A stretch of 64,000 bases of DNA from Desulfitobacterium hafniense DCB-2 (lineage in GTDB: Bacteria; Bacillota; Desulfitobacteriia; Desulfitobacteriales; Desulfitobacteriaceae): contig NC_011830.1 of NCBI RefSeq assembly GCF_000021925.1, forward strand, positions 458,501 through 522,500, given 5' to 3'. Below the pieces are notes generated by a model. That model searched no databases. It worked only from the letters and a program-made list of their open reading frames with translations, and was not told the origin of the DNA. Made by a program: the position numbers and the translations under genes. Of the stretch, positions 12,449 through 24,027 are shown one piece after another (the stretch's first letter is position 1; every line of letters begins with the position of its first letter).

Positions 12449-12735
12449 TGCGCGATGCTCGTGATGTACTCAAACGTCCAGTGATTTCCGAGAAGTCTGT
12501 TGGACTTATTGAGGAAAACAAGTACTCCTTCTGGGTAGACACAGCGGCCAACAAGATTGAGATCAAGAATGCTGTGGAAAAGATGTTTAAAGTTAAAGTC
12601 GTTGATGTTCGTACCATCAACGTCGATGGTAAAAAGAAGCGTGTCGGAAAACACGTAGGTAGAACAGCAGACCGTAAAAAGGCGATTGTTACGCTTAAAG
12701 CTGGAGATCGCATTGAAGGCTTTGCTGGCCTGTAA
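12448..12735 (+). CDS. rplW: Ribosomal protein L23
   Basis: A 95-aa protein at the tunnel exit, the docking site of trigger factor and SRP. It has [11 protein letters not shown] near the N-terminus and the [13 protein letters not shown] extension. The ATG shares one base with the rplD stop, so translation is coupled. The ribosome binding site GGAGGTG lies within the end of rplD. Confidence 0.97.
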   Translation: MRDARDVLKRPVISEKSVGLIEENKYSFWVDTAANKIEIKNAVEKMFKVKVVDVRTINVDGKKKRVGKHVGRTADRKKAIVTLKAGDRIEGFAGL

Positions 12736-12759
12736 GCTTGATGCAAAGGAGGGAAACCC

Positions 12760-13590
12760 ATGCCAGTAAAAGGATTTAAACCGTATTCTCCTGGTCGTCG
12801 TCAAATGACAGTGTCGACTTTTGAAGAAATTACGAAAACAACACCGGAGCGCTCTTTGCTCGCACCGTTAAAAAGCAAAGCCGGCCGCAACAATCAAGGT
12901 AAACTGACTGTGCGTCACCAAGGCGGCGGACATAAACGGAAGTATCGTTTGATTGACTTCAAACGCAATAAGGATAGTGTGCCGGCGAAAGTCGCTTCTA
13001 TCGAATATGACCCGAATCGTTCCGCGAATATTGCCCTGCTCCATTACTTGGATGGTCATAAAGCCTATATCCTGGCTCCTAATGGCCTGCAAGTGGGACA
13101 AATGGTCGTATCCGGACCGGATGCCGATATTAAAGTAGGAAATGCCCTGCCGATTAAAAACATTCCCGTGGGTACCCTGCTCCATAATATCGAAATGAAG
13201 CCTGGCAAAGGAGCTCAATTGGTCCGCTCTGCGGGTGGTTCAGCTCAGCTGATGGCTAAAGAAGGCAAGTATGCGACCTTGAGACTTCCTTCCGGTGAAA
13301 TGCGCATGGTTCATATCGACTGCCGGGCCACCATCGGCCAGGTCGGCAATCTGGAACATGAGAACATCAACATCGGTAAAGCAGGTCGTTCACGCTGGTT
13401 AGGAATCCGCCCCACAGTTCGTGGTGCTGTTATGAACCCCAACGATCACCCACACGGCGGTGGTGAAGGCCGTAACCCAATCGGCCGCAACCCTGTTACA
13501 CCTTGGGGTAAACCTGCCCTTGGAGCGAAGACCCGTAAGAAGAAGAATCCTTCTAACCGCTTCATCGTGAAACGACGTGGCAAGAAGTAA
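12760..13590 (+). CDS. rplB: Ribosomal protein L2
   Basis: A 276-aa 50S protein needed for subunit joining and peptidyl transfer. It shows the [18 protein letters not shown] stretch, and the [13 protein letters not shown] region that carries the catalytically important histidine. The C-terminus is rich in lysine ([17 protein letters not shown]). The ATG is preceded by AAAGGAGGG. Confidence 0.98.
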   Translation: MPVKGFKPYSPGRRQMTVSTFEEITKTTPERSLLAPLKSKAGRNNQGKLTVRHQGGGHKRKYRLIDFKRNKDSVPAKVASIEYDPNRSANIALLHYLDGHKAYILAPNGLQVGQMVVSGPDADIKVGNALPIKNIPVGTLLHNIEMKPGKGAQLVRSAGGSAQLMAKEGKYATLRLPSGEMRMVHIDCRATIGQVGNLEHENINIGKAGRSRWLGIRPTVRGAVMNPNDHPHGGGEGRNPIGRNPVTPWGKPALGAKTRKKKNPSNRFIVKRRGKK

Positions 13591-13609
13591 TCGAAAGGAG
13601 GCCAATTAA

Positions 13610-13891
13610 ATGAGTCGATCTCTGAAAAAAGGGCCTTATGTAGAAGGACGCTTGCTCGAACGTGTGGAAAAGATGAATGCCGCCAATGAGAAGCGTGTCC
13701 TCAAGACCTGGTCCAGAAGTTCAACAATATTTCCGCAAATGGTGGGACACACCATCGCGGTTCATGAGGGACGGAAACACATCCCCATCTATATTACCGA
13801 AGATATGGTAGGGCACAAACTCGGTGAGTTTGCTCCTACACGCACCTACAAAGGGCATGCTGGCAGCGAAAAATCCAGCGGCCTGCGCTAA
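13610..13891 (+). CDS. rpsS: Ribosomal protein S19
   Basis: A 93-aa 30S head protein that forms a complex with S13. It begins [11 protein letters not shown] and has [19 protein letters not shown] and [16 protein letters not shown]. The ATG is 6 bases after GGAGGCC. Standard length and position between rplB and rplV. Confidence 0.97.
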   Translation: MSRSLKKGPYVEGRLLERVEKMNAANEKRVLKTWSRSSTIFPQMVGHTIAVHEGRKHIPIYITEDMVGHKLGEFAPTRTYKGHAGSEKSSGLR

Positions 13892-13909
13892 AAAGGAGGA
13901 GTCAACGAA

Positions 13910-14254
13910 ATGCAACAAGCTAAAGCGATTGCAAGATATGTGCGGATCTCTCCTCGTAAGGTGCGCCAAGTTGTCGATCTCATTCGCGGCAAGAACGTCA
14001 GCGACGCTCTCGCGATTCTTCAATTCACCCCAAAAGGTGCCACAGAGCCTGTAACGAAAGTGCTGAACTCCGCGGTAGCCAATGCGGAGCACAACTACGA
14101 TATGGATACCGACGCTCTGATTGTTAAAGAAATTTATGTGGATGAAGGACCGACCTTGAAGCGCATTAAACCTCGAGCCATGGGACGTGCGGATCAGATC
14201 CGGAAGCGGACCAGTCACATTACCGTGGTTGTGGTTGAGAAGAAGGAGGGTTAA
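13910..14254 (+). CDS. rplV: Ribosomal protein L22
   Basis: A 114-aa exit-tunnel protein. It has [19 protein letters not shown] at the N-terminus and the beta-hairpin with [16 protein letters not shown], where macrolide resistance changes arise in other species. The ATG follows AAAGGAGG. Three bases separate its stop from rpsC. Confidence 0.97.
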   Translation: MQQAKAIARYVRISPRKVRQVVDLIRGKNVSDALAILQFTPKGATEPVTKVLNSAVANAEHNYDMDTDALIVKEIYVDEGPTLKRIKPRAMGRADQIRKRTSHITVVVVEKKEG

Positions 14255-14257
14255 AAC

Positions 14258-14917
14258 GTGGGTCAAAAAGTAAATCCTAAAGGCCTCAGGGTCGGAATTA
14301 TCCGTGACTGGGAAGGCCGTTGGTTTGCAGATAAAAACTACCTGGAACTCCTTCATGAAGATTTGAAGGTTCGCAAATTTGTGAAGACCAAATTACAGCA
14401 AGCAGGTGTTCCTAAAGTTGAGATTGAACGGGCAGCCAACCGGGTTAAGGTTTCGATTTATGCGGCTAAGCCGGGAATCGTCATCGGCCGGGGCGGTACT
14501 GAAGTAGAAAATCTCCGCAAGCAACTGGAAGCCATGACAGGCAAACAAGTGGCTGTCAACATCGTGGAAGTTAAGAAGCCTGAGCTTGATGCACAACTGG
14601 TTGCTGAGAGTGTCGCTCAGCAATTAGAGAAGCGTGTGTCTTTCCGCCGGGCTATGAAACAAACCGTACAGCGCACCATGCGTCAAGGCGGTCAGGGAAT
14701 TAAGATTTCCTGCAGCGGCCGTTTAGGCGGTGCGGAAATCGCACGGACCGAGTGGTACAGTGAAGGGAAAGTTCCCCTCCATACTCTTCGTGCCGACATT
14801 GATTATGGATTTGCTGAAGCAAATACCACCTATGGAAAGATTGGCGTAAAAGTCTGGATATATAAAGGAGAGGTTCTTCCCGCCAAGAAGGTCGCTCAGG
14901 TGGAAGGAGGAAAATAA
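14258..14917 (+). CDS. rpsC: Ribosomal protein S3
   Basis: A 219-aa 30S protein at the mRNA entry channel. It begins [15 protein letters not shown] and contains the KH-domain [18 protein letters not shown] motif (here [11 protein letters not shown]) and the conserved C-terminal [10 protein letters not shown]. It starts at GTG 14258 behind AAGGAGGG. The stop is directly followed by the rplP ATG. Confidence 0.97.
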   Translation: MGQKVNPKGLRVGIIRDWEGRWFADKNYLELLHEDLKVRKFVKTKLQQAGVPKVEIERAANRVKVSIYAAKPGIVIGRGGTEVENLRKQLEAMTGKQVAVNIVEVKKPELDAQLVAESVAQQLEKRVSFRRAMKQTVQRTMRQGGQGIKISCSGRLGGAEIARTEWYSEGKVPLHTLRADIDYGFAEANTTYGKIGVKVWIYKGEVLPAKKVAQVEGGK

Positions 14918-15355
14918 ATGCTAGTCCCAACCAGAGTAAAGCACCGGAAACAACATCGTGGCCGGATGCATGGAAAAGCAACTCGCGGTAATGTGATTAC
15001 CTTCGGCGAGTATGGATTAGTGGCTATGGAGCCAGCATGGATTACCAATCGCCAGATTGAGGCCGCTCGTATTGCCATGACTCGTTATATCAAACGGGGC
15101 GGTAAAGTTTGGATTAAAATTTTCCCGGATAAGCCGATTACGGCTAAGCCGGCTGAGACTCGTATGGGTAGTGGTAAAGGTTCCCCGGAATACTGGGTAG
15201 CCGTGGTCAAACCCGGTCGTGTAATGTTTGAATTGGCTGGGGTGCCTGAAGAGATTGCTAAAGAAGCACTTCGCCTTGCTATGCATAAACTTCCGGTTAA
15301 GTGTAAGATTGTACGCCGCGAGGAATTAGAGGGAGGTGACGCAAATGAAAACTAA
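14918..15355 (+). CDS. rplP: Ribosomal protein L16
   Basis: A 145-aa 50S protein near the A-site tRNA elbow. It begins [17 protein letters not shown] and contains [19 protein letters not shown]. The ATG abuts the rpsC stop and the GGAGG lies inside rpsC, which implies translational coupling. Its last 11 bases overlap the start of rpmC. Confidence 0.97.
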   Translation: MLVPTRVKHRKQHRGRMHGKATRGNVITFGEYGLVAMEPAWITNRQIEAARIAMTRYIKRGGKVWIKIFPDKPITAKPAETRMGSGKGSPEYWVAVVKPGRVMFELAGVPEEIAKEALRLAMHKLPVKCKIVRREELEGGDANEN

Positions 15356-15548
15356 GAATTTCCGTGATATGACCGATGAAGAACTCCTCAAGGAGATTGA
15401 TGGCTTCAAAACGGAACTGTTCAATTTGCGTTTCCAACTGGCCACCGGACAACTGGACAATCCAGCCAGAATCCGGGAAGTCAGGAAAGGGATTGCCCGT
15501 GGCAAGACCATTCTCCGTGAGCGCGAACTAAAAATTAACCGTGCTTAA
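15345..15548 (+). CDS. rpmC: Ribosomal protein L29
   Basis: A 67-aa protein at the tunnel exit. It has the two-helix pattern [23 protein letters not shown] and the [14 protein letters not shown] region. The frame opens at a GTG at 15336, but GGAGGTG (15331-15337) is the ribosome binding site and overlaps that codon. The ATG at 15345 is used and overlaps rplP by 11 bases. Confidence 0.95.
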   Translation: MKTKNFRDMTDEELLKEIDGFKTELFNLRFQLATGQLDNPARIREVRKGIARGKTILRERELKINRA

Positions 15549-15571
15549 GGTTGGAAAGGAGACTTTTTAAC

Positions 15572-15832
15572 ATGGAAAGAACCCAACGCAAAGTCAGAGT
15601 GGGCAAAGTCGTCAGCGATAAGATGGAAAAAACTATCGTCGTTGCCGTCGAGATGAAAGTCCGTCATCCCCTTTACCATAGAACGATTACTCAAACCAAG
15701 AAATTCAAGGCTCATGATGAAAACAATGAAGCTAAGATCGGCGATAGCGTAGTCATTATGGAGACCCGCCCTATTAGCAAGGATAAACGCTGGCGTCTGG
15801 TAGAGATCACAGAAAGAGCTGTTGTTCTCTAA
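15572..15832 (+). CDS. rpsQ: Ribosomal protein S17
   Basis: An 86-aa OB-fold 16S rRNA-binding protein. It starts [21 protein letters not shown] and has [19 protein letters not shown]. The frame reaches back to a TTG at 15551, but AAAGGAGA lies within that extension and the ATG at 15572 gives the family length. Confidence 0.96.
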   Translation: MERTQRKVRVGKVVSDKMEKTIVVAVEMKVRHPLYHRTITQTKKFKAHDENNEAKIGDSVVIMETRPISKDKRWRLVEITERAVVL

Positions 15833-15867
15833 GAACTGAACTTTTAATGCGGAAGGAGGGTCAATAG

Positions 15868-16236
15868 ATGATCCAAGTTCAAACTCGCCTCAGAGTCGGA
15901 GACAATTCTGGAGCTAAAGAACTCATGTGCATCAAGGTGCTCGGCGGTTCAATGCGCCGTTATGCATCCATTGGAGATATAATTGTCGCTTCTGTTAAAG
16001 AAGCAACACCAGGCGGCGTTGTCAAAAAGGGAGATGTCGTGAAAGCGGTTGTTGTTCGTACCAAGAAAGAAATCAAACGCAAAGACGGCACCTATATCCG
16101 TTTCAGTGAAAACGCTGCAGTCGTAATTAAAGATGATAGAAGCCCGCGGGGAACTCGTATTTTCGGACCCGTTGCCCGGGAACTGCGTGATAGAGATTTC
16201 ATGAAAATCATCTCTCTCGCACCGGAAGTAATCTAA
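15868..16236 (+). CDS. rplN: Ribosomal protein L14
   Basis: A 122-aa 50S protein at the subunit interface. It begins [27 protein letters not shown] and ends with the [13 protein letters not shown] motif. The ATG follows GGAAGGAGGGT. Standard length; first gene of the spc-type block with rplX and rplE. Confidence 0.97.
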   Translation: MIQVQTRLRVGDNSGAKELMCIKVLGGSMRRYASIGDIIVASVKEATPGGVVKKGDVVKAVVVRTKKEIKRKDGTYIRFSENAAVVIKDDRSPRGTRIFGPVARELRDRDFMKIISLAPEVI

Positions 16237-16263
16237 GACCCCATACCAGTGGAGGTGAATGAA

Positions 16264-16602
16264 GTGGCTGCTGTAAAGCAAAAGATACACGTCAAAAAAG
16301 GCGATATGGTTATGGTCATTACAGGAAAAGATGCCGGCAAGAAAGGCAAAGTCCTGGAAGTGTTTCCGAAAAAGGGCCGTGTGGTTATTGAGAAAGTCAA
16401 TATCGTAAAACGTCACACCAAACCCAGTCAAAGCATGCCCCAAGGTGGGATCTTTGAAAAAGAGGCACCTGTCGCCAGTTCAAATGTCATGCTGTTTTGC
16501 ACCGAGTGCAATAAAGTGACCCGGGTCAGCATGAAGGTAACTGAGGCTGGAAAAGTCCGTGTTTGCAAAAAATGCGGTGTGAACCTGCCCGACAAAAAAT
16601 AA
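16264..16602 (+). CDS. rplX: Ribosomal protein L24
   Basis: A 112-aa assembly-initiator protein with a KOW motif ([18 protein letters not shown]). The C-terminal part has two CxxC pairs (CTEC and CKKC) that form a zinc-ribbon-like tail, common in Firmicute L24. The start is GTG 16264 behind GGAGGTGA. An in-frame GTG at 16249 overlaps or precedes that site and is rejected. Confidence 0.96.
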   Translation: MAAVKQKIHVKKGDMVMVITGKDAGKKGKVLEVFPKKGRVVIEKVNIVKRHTKPSQSMPQGGIFEKEAPVASSNVMLFCTECNKVTRVSMKVTEAGKVRVCKKCGVNLPDKK

Positions 16603-16623
16603 TCGAGAAGGGAGGGACCTTAG

Positions 16624-17163
16624 TTGGCTCGTCTAAAAGATAAGTTCAGCAGTGAAATAGCTCCTGCATTACAGCAGAAGTTCAACTATAAAAATGTGAT
16701 GCAAATTCCCAAGCTCGAAAAAGTGGTTATCAATGTGGGCGTTGGGGAAGCCATCCAAAACTCCAAAGCTATCGACGCGGCCGTCGGCGATCTGAGCAAA
16801 ATCACCGGACAAAAACCCGTTGTAACCCGGGCGAAGAAATCCATCGCCGCTTTCAAACTCCGTACAGGGATGCCCATCGGAACGAAAGTGACCTTACGGG
16901 GCGACCGCATGTATGAGTTCGTTGATCGTTTAATGAACGTAGCATTACCTCGTGTTCGTGACTTCCACGGTGTATCCGATAAGGCATTTGACGGACGTGG
17001 TAACTATACGCTCGGTATTAAAGAGCAACTCATCTTCCCGGAAATCGAATACGATAAGATCGATAAGGTCCGTGGTATGGATATCATTTTCGTTACAACG
17101 GCGAAAACCGATGAGGAAGCTCGTGAATTACTCGGAATGCTGGGAATGCCATTCCGCAAGTAG
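16624..17163 (+). CDS. rplE: Ribosomal protein L5
   Basis: A 179-aa central-protuberance protein that binds 5S rRNA. It contains [20 protein letters not shown] and the [20 protein letters not shown] signature. It starts at TTG 16624 (MARLKDKF) after GGGAGGGACC. Ordinary length. Confidence 0.97.
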
Positions 17164-17183
17164 AAAAAGGAGGGTCCTAGAGC

Positions 17184-17369
17184 GTGGCTAAAAAGTCTAT
17201 GATCGTGCGCAATGCACGTCAACCGAAATATGCAGTTCGTCACCATAACCGTTGCAAACTCTGCGGCCGTCCCCATGCATATATCCGCAAGTTCGGAATA
17301 TGCAGGATTTGCTTCAGGGAGTTAGCTTACAAAGGCGAGCTTCCTGGCGTGAAGAAGGCCAGTTGGTAA
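17184..17369 (+). CDS. rpsN: Ribosomal protein S14, zinc-binding type
   Basis: A 61-aa type Z S14 of the 30S head. Four cysteines (CKLC and CRIC) form the zinc site that distinguishes it from the longer zinc-free form. It begins [19 protein letters not shown]. It starts at GTG 17184 behind AAGGAGGGT. Confidence 0.96.
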   Translation: MAKKSMIVRNARQPKYAVRHHNRCKLCGRPHAYIRKFGICRICFRELAYKGELPGVKKASW

Positions 17370-17394
17370 GGCGTAAGGAAGGGGGAAAACTCAA

Positions 17395-17793
17395 GTGGCA
17401 ATGTCAGATCCAATTGCAGATTTCTTGACCCGCATTCGTAATGCAGGCATGGTGTATCATGATAAAGTTGAAGTACCTGCTTCCAATGTCAAGAAAGCGA
17501 TTGCTGAAATTCTTAAAGAAGAGGGTTTCATCAAAGATGTTGAATATATTTCCGATAACAAACAAGGAGTGATCCGTTGTTATCTGAAATACGGCCAAAA
17601 TCGTGAGCGTGTCATCACCGGACTGAAGCGGATCAGCCGTCCCGGACTGCGCGTCTATGCGAAAAAAGATGAAGTACCGAAGGTTCTCGGCGGCCTGGGC
17701 GTGGCGATACTCTCCACATCCAAAGGCCTTATGACCGACAAGCGGGCTCGTCAAGAAGGCCTTGGCGGAGAAGTGCTCTGCTACATTTGGTAA
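17395..17793 (+). CDS. rpsH: Ribosomal protein S8
   Basis: A 132-aa 16S rRNA-binding protein, a known translational repressor of the spc operon in E. coli. It begins [18 protein letters not shown] and has the C-terminal [16 protein letters not shown] motif. GTG 17395 lies 9 bases after AAGGGGG. An ATG at 17401 is an alternative start. Confidence 0.96.
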   Translation: MAMSDPIADFLTRIRNAGMVYHDKVEVPASNVKKAIAEILKEEGFIKDVEYISDNKQGVIRCYLKYGQNRERVITGLKRISRPGLRVYAKKDEVPKVLGGLGVAILSTSKGLMTDKRARQEGLGGEVLCYIW

Positions 17794-17817
17794 TCACACA
17801 CTACGGAGGTGCAGAGA

Positions 17818-18372
17818 ATGTCCAGAATTGGCAAGCGGCCCATTAGTATTCCTGGTGGCGTCGACGTCAACATAGAGGGCAATGTTGTGACCGTTAAAGG
17901 ACCTAAGGGAACTTTGACGAAAGAAATGCATTCACTGATCAACATTGCCGTGGAAGAACAACAAATCGTCGTGACTCGTCCTGACGATCAACCTCTCAGC
18001 CGCTCCTTGCATGGCTTAACCCGTACACTGGTCGCCAACATGGTTGAAGGTGTTACGAAGGGTTTCAGCAAGAGCCTGGATATGGTAGGGGTAGGATACC
18101 GTGCTGCGAAACAAGGCAACAAACTGGTTCTCTCAGTCGGTAAATCCCATCCTGTGGAATTGATTCCTTTCGAAGGAATCGAAGTTGAAGTTCCTGCTCA
18201 GAACAAGATCATTGTTAAAGGCATGGACAAAGAACTGGTCGGCGATTTTGCCGCCGAGATCCGCAAGGAACGTCCACCTGAGCCTTACAAAGGCAAAGGA
18301 ATCAAGTATGAAAACGAAGTCGTCCGTCGTAAGGCCGGTAAGACCGGTGCTAAAAAAGGCGGTAAGAAGTAA
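17818..18372 (+). CDS. rplF: Ribosomal protein L6
   Basis: A 184-aa protein near the GTPase centre, with two repeated alpha/beta domains. It begins [17 protein letters not shown] and has the C-terminal [16 protein letters not shown] signature. The frame opens at a GTG at 17809 that overlaps the GGAGGTG site, so ATG 17818 is used. The lysine/glycine-rich C-terminus is slightly extended. Confidence 0.97.
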
Positions 18373-18424
18373 GACGTAAGGCAAGGGCAAAAACTCTTGC
18401 ATAAATGAAAGGAGTGAGTTTCCT

Positions 18425-18793
18425 TTGATCACGCAAATTGACCGCAAAGCAATTCGCATGAAGAAGCATAAGCGAGTCCGGAAGAGCGTTTTCGGCACAG
18501 CAGAACGTCCGCGTTTAGCTGTATTCCGGAGTCTCAATCATATTTACGCCCAAGTGATTAACGATGAACTTGGCGTGACGTTAGCAACCGCTTCATCCCT
18601 GGATGCTGAGTTTAAAGCAGCTGAGCTGGCTGGAGGCAATGTTGAAGGGGCCAAAAAAGTTGGCGAACTGGTTGCCAAGCGCGCACAGGAAAAAGGTGTT
18701 TCCAAAGTGGTTTTCGACCGTGGCGGAAACATTTACCATGGACGGATTGCGGCTGTTGCAGAAGCAGCTCGTGAAGCCGGTCTGGAGTTCTAA
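18425..18793 (+). CDS. rplR: Ribosomal protein L18
   Basis: A 122-aa 5S rRNA-binding protein. It has [30 protein letters not shown] and the C-terminal [24 protein letters not shown]. It starts at TTG 18425 after AAAGGAGTGA. Confidence 0.96.
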   Translation: MITQIDRKAIRMKKHKRVRKSVFGTAERPRLAVFRSLNHIYAQVINDELGVTLATASSLDAEFKAAELAGGNVEGAKKVGELVAKRAQEKGVSKVVFDRGGNIYHGRIAAVAEAAREAGLEF

Positions 18794-18817
18794 GACACGG
18801 TAAAGGAGGGAAAATCA

Positions 18818-19318
18818 TTGGCGAAAATCGATGCGAGTAAGCTAGAGTTGACTGAAAAAGTCGTTCATATTGCCCGCGTGGCAAAAGTTGTCAAAGGGGG
18901 ACGCCGTTTCAGCTTCAGCGCCCTGGTCGTCGTCGGAGACGGCCACGGCAACGTGGGAGCTGGACTTGGTAAAGCCGGAGAGGTACCTGAAGCCATTCGT
19001 AAAGGCATGGAAGATGCTAAAAAGAATATGGTATCAGTACCCTTGATCGGTACCACCATTCCTCATGCTATCTTAGGTAACTACGGAGCAGGCTCCGTAC
19101 TGCTCAAGCCTGCAGCAAAAGGTACCGGAGTTATTGCCGGTGGAGCGGTCCGTGCCGTTCTGGAAGTTGCCGGTGTATCCGATATTCTCACCAAGTCTCT
19201 GGGATCAGCAAATCCTCACAATATGGTGAACGCCACCATGGCTGCCTTAAAATCTCTGAAGCGGGCGGAAGATGTTGCTAGACTCCGCGGTAAAACCGTA
19301 GAAGAAATTCTGGGTTAG
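18818..19318 (+). CDS. rpsE: Ribosomal protein S5
   Basis: A 166-aa 30S protein involved in decoding fidelity. It contains [28 protein letters not shown] and the [25 protein letters not shown] signature. It starts at TTG 18818 behind AAAGGAGGG. Its stop TAG lies in the rpmD ribosome binding site. Confidence 0.97.
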   Translation: MAKIDASKLELTEKVVHIARVAKVVKGGRRFSFSALVVVGDGHGNVGAGLGKAGEVPEAIRKGMEDAKKNMVSVPLIGTTIPHAILGNYGAGSVLLKPAAKGTGVIAGGAVRAVLEVAGVSDILTKSLGSANPHNMVNATMAALKSLKRAEDVARLRGKTVEEILG

Positions 19319-19329
19319 GAGGGTTGGCA

Positions 19330-19512
19330 GTGAAAATTAAAGTAACACTCGTAAAAAGCCCCATCGGGTATTCAGAAAACCAACGCAAAGTCCTTAAGTC
19401 TCTTGGCTTAGGTAAAATGGGCTCCAGTGTAGTTCATGACGATACCCCCAATATCCAAGGGATGATTCGCAAATGCGCACACTTGGTTGCGGTGGAAAAC
19501 GTCGCAGAATAA
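19330..19512 (+). CDS. rpmD: Ribosomal protein L30
   Basis: A 60-aa 50S protein ([29 protein letters not shown] type). The frame also opens at a TTG at 19324, but that codon follows AGGAGGG (19317-19323) with no gap, while GTG 19330 has a 6-base spacing. The later start is preferred. Confidence 0.93.
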   Translation: MKIKVTLVKSPIGYSENQRKVLKSLGLGKMGSSVVHDDTPNIQGMIRKCAHLVAVENVAE

Positions 19513-19530
19513 AAGGAGGTGTTGACGAGC

Positions 19531-19974
19531 ATGAAATTGCATGAACTTAAGCCTGCACAAGGTTCAACGAAAGCTCCTAAGCGTTTAGGCCGTGGTATTG
19601 GCTCCGGAACCGGAAAAACTTCCGGTAAAGGTCATAAGGGCCAAAAAGCCCGTGCCGGCGGCGGCGTACGTCCCGGCTTCGAAGGCGGCCAGCAGCCTCT
19701 TTCCCGCCGGATGCCCAAACGCGGTTTTACGAACATCTTCAAGAAAGAATATGTTGTCTTGAATGTCCGTGATTTGGAAGAACGCTTTGAAAATGGCGCG
19801 GTAGTCGGTTATGAGAGCCTCTTTGAAGTAGGACTCATCAAAACGATTAAAGATGGTGTAAAGATACTGGGAACAGGAGAACTGACCAAAGCTTTGACAG
19901 TCCAGGTGGACAAAGTCAGCCAAACCGCGGCAGAGAAGATTGTAGCTGCCGGTGGAAAAGTCGAGGTGGAATAA
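19531..19974 (+). CDS. rplO: Ribosomal protein L15
   Basis: A 147-aa late-assembly 50S protein. It begins [22 protein letters not shown], with the glycine-rich [17 protein letters not shown] and the [17 protein letters not shown] motif. The frame opens at a GTG at 19519 within the AGGAGGTG site, so ATG 19531 is used. secY starts one base after the stop. Confidence 0.97.
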   Translation: MKLHELKPAQGSTKAPKRLGRGIGSGTGKTSGKGHKGQKARAGGGVRPGFEGGQQPLSRRMPKRGFTNIFKKEYVVLNVRDLEERFENGAVVGYESLFEVGLIKTIKDGVKILGTGELTKALTVQVDKVSQTAAEKIVAAGGKVEVE

Positions 19975-19975
19975 G

Positions 19976-21265
19976 ATGATTGTCGATTCCCTGAAAAATG
20001 CCTGGAAATTGCCAGAGATCAGGACAAAAATCGGATTCACCTTACTCATGTTCCTTATTTTCCGTATTGGTGCTCATATCCCGATTCCCTTCATCAACCA
20101 TGACATTTTGTCGAATATCCTGGGATCGGGAACTTTGTATGATTTCTTAGATACCTTCTCCGGTGGATCCTTTAGGAGGTTCTCAGTCTTTGCGCTGAGT
20201 ATCACTCCTTATATTACGGCATCGATTATTCTTCAGCTTTTGACCATTGTCATCCCCTCCCTGGAGCGTCTTGCTAAAGAAGGGGAATTCGGACGGAAGA
20301 AAATCACCCAGTATACCCGTTATGGAACCGTCATCCTTGGTTTCATCCAAGGTTTTGGTATGACCTTTGGATTGCGCGGTGCCCTCATCATTCCCAAGCC
20401 GGGAATGGAATGGGCTATCTATCTCTTAGTGGCTTTGATCCTAACCGCCGGAACAGCATTCCTGATGTGGCTGGGAGAACGAATCACTGAGAATGGGATC
20501 GGTAACGGGATCTCGCTGATCATCTTCGCCGGGATCGTGGCCGGAGTACCGGATGCGATTAAACGCATCGCCGGACTCCTCAGCGTTGGAGAGATCAATG
20601 TTTTCTCCGTATTTGGACTTATCGTGATTGGTCTGGGGATCATTGCCGGAGTTGTCTTTATTCAGGAAGGTCAACGCAGAATCCAGGTTCAGTATGCTAA
20701 GCGTGTGGTTGGACGCCGCGTTTATGGAGGTCAATCCTCCCATATTCCTATGAAAGTCAACCAAGCCGGGGTTATTCCCATCATCTTTGCGATTAGCTTG
20801 CTCGCTTTCCCGAGCACTATCGCCACCTGGATGGACCCAACCTCCGCCTATGTACGATTTGTTAACACGTGGTTTGTCATGAACGGCTCGCTGACTTCGA
20901 TCCCTTACCTGATCGTTTATGCGGTGCTGATCATCTTCTTCACTTACTTCTACACAGCCGTCAGTTTTAATCCGGTGGATGTGGCAGATAACCTGAAGAA
21001 GTACGGCGGGTTCATTCCTGGACTTCGCCCGGGCCGTGCTACCTCTGACTATCTTTCCAAAATTTTAAGCCGGCTTACTTTAGCCGGGGGAACCTTCCTC
21101 GCCATGATTGCGGTTCTTCCGAGTTTAGTCATCGGGCTGACTGGAATTCCCAACATCACTCTGGGCGGAACCTCACTCTTGATCGTAGTGAGCGTTGCGC
21201 TGGAAACCATGAAACAGTTGGAGTCCATGCTGATGCAGCGGCACTACCAAGGGTTCATGAAGTAA
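19976..21265 (+). CDS. secY: Protein translocase channel subunit SecY
   Basis: A 429-aa membrane channel with about ten transmembrane segments. It has the FRIGAHIPIPFIN region of helix 1, the GIMPYI-like SITPYITASIILQLL segment and the GIGNGISLIIFAGIV motif. ATG 19976 follows a GAGGTGG site at the end of rplO. The frame extends upstream inside rplO to 19952, but that start is not favoured. Order rplO-secY-adk-map is standard. Confidence 0.98.
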   Translation: MIVDSLKNAWKLPEIRTKIGFTLLMFLIFRIGAHIPIPFINHDILSNILGSGTLYDFLDTFSGGSFRRFSVFALSITPYITASIILQLLTIVIPSLERLAKEGEFGRKKITQYTRYGTVILGFIQGFGMTFGLRGALIIPKPGMEWAIYLLVALILTAGTAFLMWLGERITENGIGNGISLIIFAGIVAGVPDAIKRIAGLLSVGEINVFSVFGLIVIGLGIIAGVVFIQEGQRRIQVQYAKRVVGRRVYGGQSSHIPMKVNQAGVIPIIFAISLLAFPSTIATWMDPTSAYVRFVNTWFVMNGSLTSIPYLIVYAVLIIFFTYFYTAVSFNPVDVADNLKKYGGFIPGLRPGRATSDYLSKILSRLTLAGGTFLAMIAVLPSLVIGLTGIPNITLGGTSLLIVVSVALETMKQLESMLMQRHYQGFMK

Positions 21266-21273
21266 GGAGGTAA

Positions 21274-22669
<1,396 letters not shown>

Positions 22670-22703
22670 GTACACCCGATAGAGTGCCGGAGGAGGGCTG
22701 AAC

Positions 22704-22922
22704 ATGTCAAAAGAAGACGTTATTGAAGTTGAAGGAAAAGTCCTGGAACCACTGCCCAATGCCATGTTTTTAGTGGAATTATCCAATGGACACAAGGTAT
22801 TGGCTCATGTATCCGGGAAGATCCGCATGAATTTTATACGCATTCTGCCGGGAGACCGGGTCACTGTGGAGCTTTCTCCCTATGACTTATCTCGCGGACG
22901 GATCGTGTATCGGTTTAAGTAA
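22704..22922 (+). CDS. infA: Translation initiation factor IF-1
   Basis: A 72-aa OB-fold protein that binds the ribosomal A site during initiation. It begins [22 protein letters not shown] and ends [10 protein letters not shown]. The ATG follows CGGAGGAGGG. It is placed between map and rpmJ as in other Firmicutes. Confidence 0.97.
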   Translation: MSKEDVIEVEGKVLEPLPNAMFLVELSNGHKVLAHVSGKIRMNFIRILPGDRVTVELSPYDLSRGRIVYRFK

Positions 22923-22945
22923 AGGACCAAAGGGAGGGGATTACG

Positions 22946-23059
22946 GTGAAAGTAAGGCCTTCTGTAAAAAAAATCTGTGAAAAATGCAAGGTCATTAAGC
23001 GCCATGGCAAAGTCATGGTGATATGTGAAAACCCGAAACACAAACAAAGGCAAGGGTAA
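22946..23059 (+). CDS. rpmJ: Ribosomal protein L36
   Basis: A 37-aa zinc-ribbon 50S protein, easily missed because of its size. The translation starts [20 protein letters not shown] and ends HKQRQG, with the Cys-x2-Cys, downstream Cys and His ligands of the family. It starts at GTG 22946 behind AAAGGGAGGGG and lies directly after infA. Confidence 0.96.
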   Translation: MKVRPSVKKICEKCKVIKRHGKVMVICENPKHKQRQG

Positions 23060-23174
23060 GACATTAAGCCCACCGTTGCGCGGCTGATTGGTTCTAGAGC
23101 TAGATCCAATGTAGCGGGAGCTGTCACCTTGCATAACTAGAGTTTGTTGCGGATGGTTTGTTTATTGGAATGAA

Positions 23175-23214
23175 TGTAACAGCCATGGGATGTGTGTCCC
23201 AATGGTGTAACAGC
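23175..23214 (+). repeat. Direct repeat upstream of rpsM
   Basis: TGTAACAGC occurs at 23175-23183 and 23206-23214 (31-base period), each followed within a few bases by TGGG. It lies in the 176-base gap between rpmJ and rpsM. The same gap holds an imperfect palindrome at 23087-23110 (ATTGG-T-TCTAG-AG-CTAGA-T-CCAAT). No clear promoter or terminator was found there. Confidence 0.45.
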
Positions 23215-23235
23215 TTATGGGGGTGTAAAGTTTAG

Positions 23236-23607
23236 ATGGCACGTATCGCTGGAGTAGATTTACCGCGGGAAAAACGTGTTGAAGTGGGTCTGACCTATAT
23301 CTATGGTATCGGACTTCCCACCGCACAAAAGATCCTCGCCAGAACCGGCGTCAACCCGGAGACCCGTATTCGTGACTTATCCGAGGAGGAAGTAAACCGC
23401 CTTCGGGAAGTTATTGATAAAGAAATTAAAGTTGAAGGTGACTTGCGTCGGGAAGTATCCCTTAATATTAAGCGCTTGATGGAAATCGGCTGCTACCGTG
23501 GATTACGTCATCGTCGCGGGCTTCCTGTACGGGGTCAACGCACTAAGACGAATGCTCGTACCCGTAAAGGTCCGATCAAGACCGTTGGCGCAAAACGTAA
23601 AAAGTAA
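23236..23607 (+). CDS. rpsM: Ribosomal protein S13
   Basis: A 123-aa 30S head protein contacting the P-site tRNA. It begins [26 protein letters not shown] and ends with the [26 protein letters not shown] signature. The ATG follows a GGGGGTG site. It is first of the alpha-type block rpsM-rpsK-rpsD-rpoA-rplQ. Confidence 0.97.
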   Translation: MARIAGVDLPREKRVEVGLTYIYGIGLPTAQKILARTGVNPETRIRDLSEEEVNRLREVIDKEIKVEGDLRREVSLNIKRLMEIGCYRGLRHRRGLPVRGQRTKTNARTRKGPIKTVGAKRKK

Positions 23608-23625
23608 TAAGGGGGGATTACCGAG

Positions 23626-24015
23626 ATGGCGCGTAAAGTTGTACGCACAAAACGCCGTGAGCGTAAAAACATCGCTACTGGCGTTGCCCATATTAAGTCC
23701 ACATTTAACAATAGTATGGTCACCATTACCGATCCAAAAGGTAATGTGATCTCTTGGTCCAGTGCGGGAGCCCTTGGCTTCAAAGGATCTCGTAAGAGCA
23801 CTCCTTATGCTGCCCAAATGGCTGCCGAAACTGCTGCCAAAGCTGCCATGGAACATGGCCTGAAAGAAGTTGAATGCTTTGTCAAGGGACCGGGTGCCGG
23901 CCGTGAGGCTGCGATCCGTGCTCTGCAAGCTGCCGGCTTGGAAGTCAATATGATTAAAGACGTGACGCCGATTCCCCATAATGGTTGTCGGCCTCCGAAA
24001 CGTAGAAGGGTATAA
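23626..24015 (+). CDS. rpsK: Ribosomal protein S11
   Basis: A 129-aa 30S platform protein. It contains [22 protein letters not shown] and the C-terminal [18 protein letters not shown] signature. The ATG follows AAGGGGGG. Ordinary length. Confidence 0.97.
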   Translation: MARKVVRTKRRERKNIATGVAHIKSTFNNSMVTITDPKGNVISWSSAGALGFKGSRKSTPYAAQMAAETAAKAAMEHGLKEVECFVKGPGAGREAAIRALQAAGLEVNMIKDVTPIPHNGCRPPKRRRV

Positions 24016-24027
24016 GGAGGTGTCATC

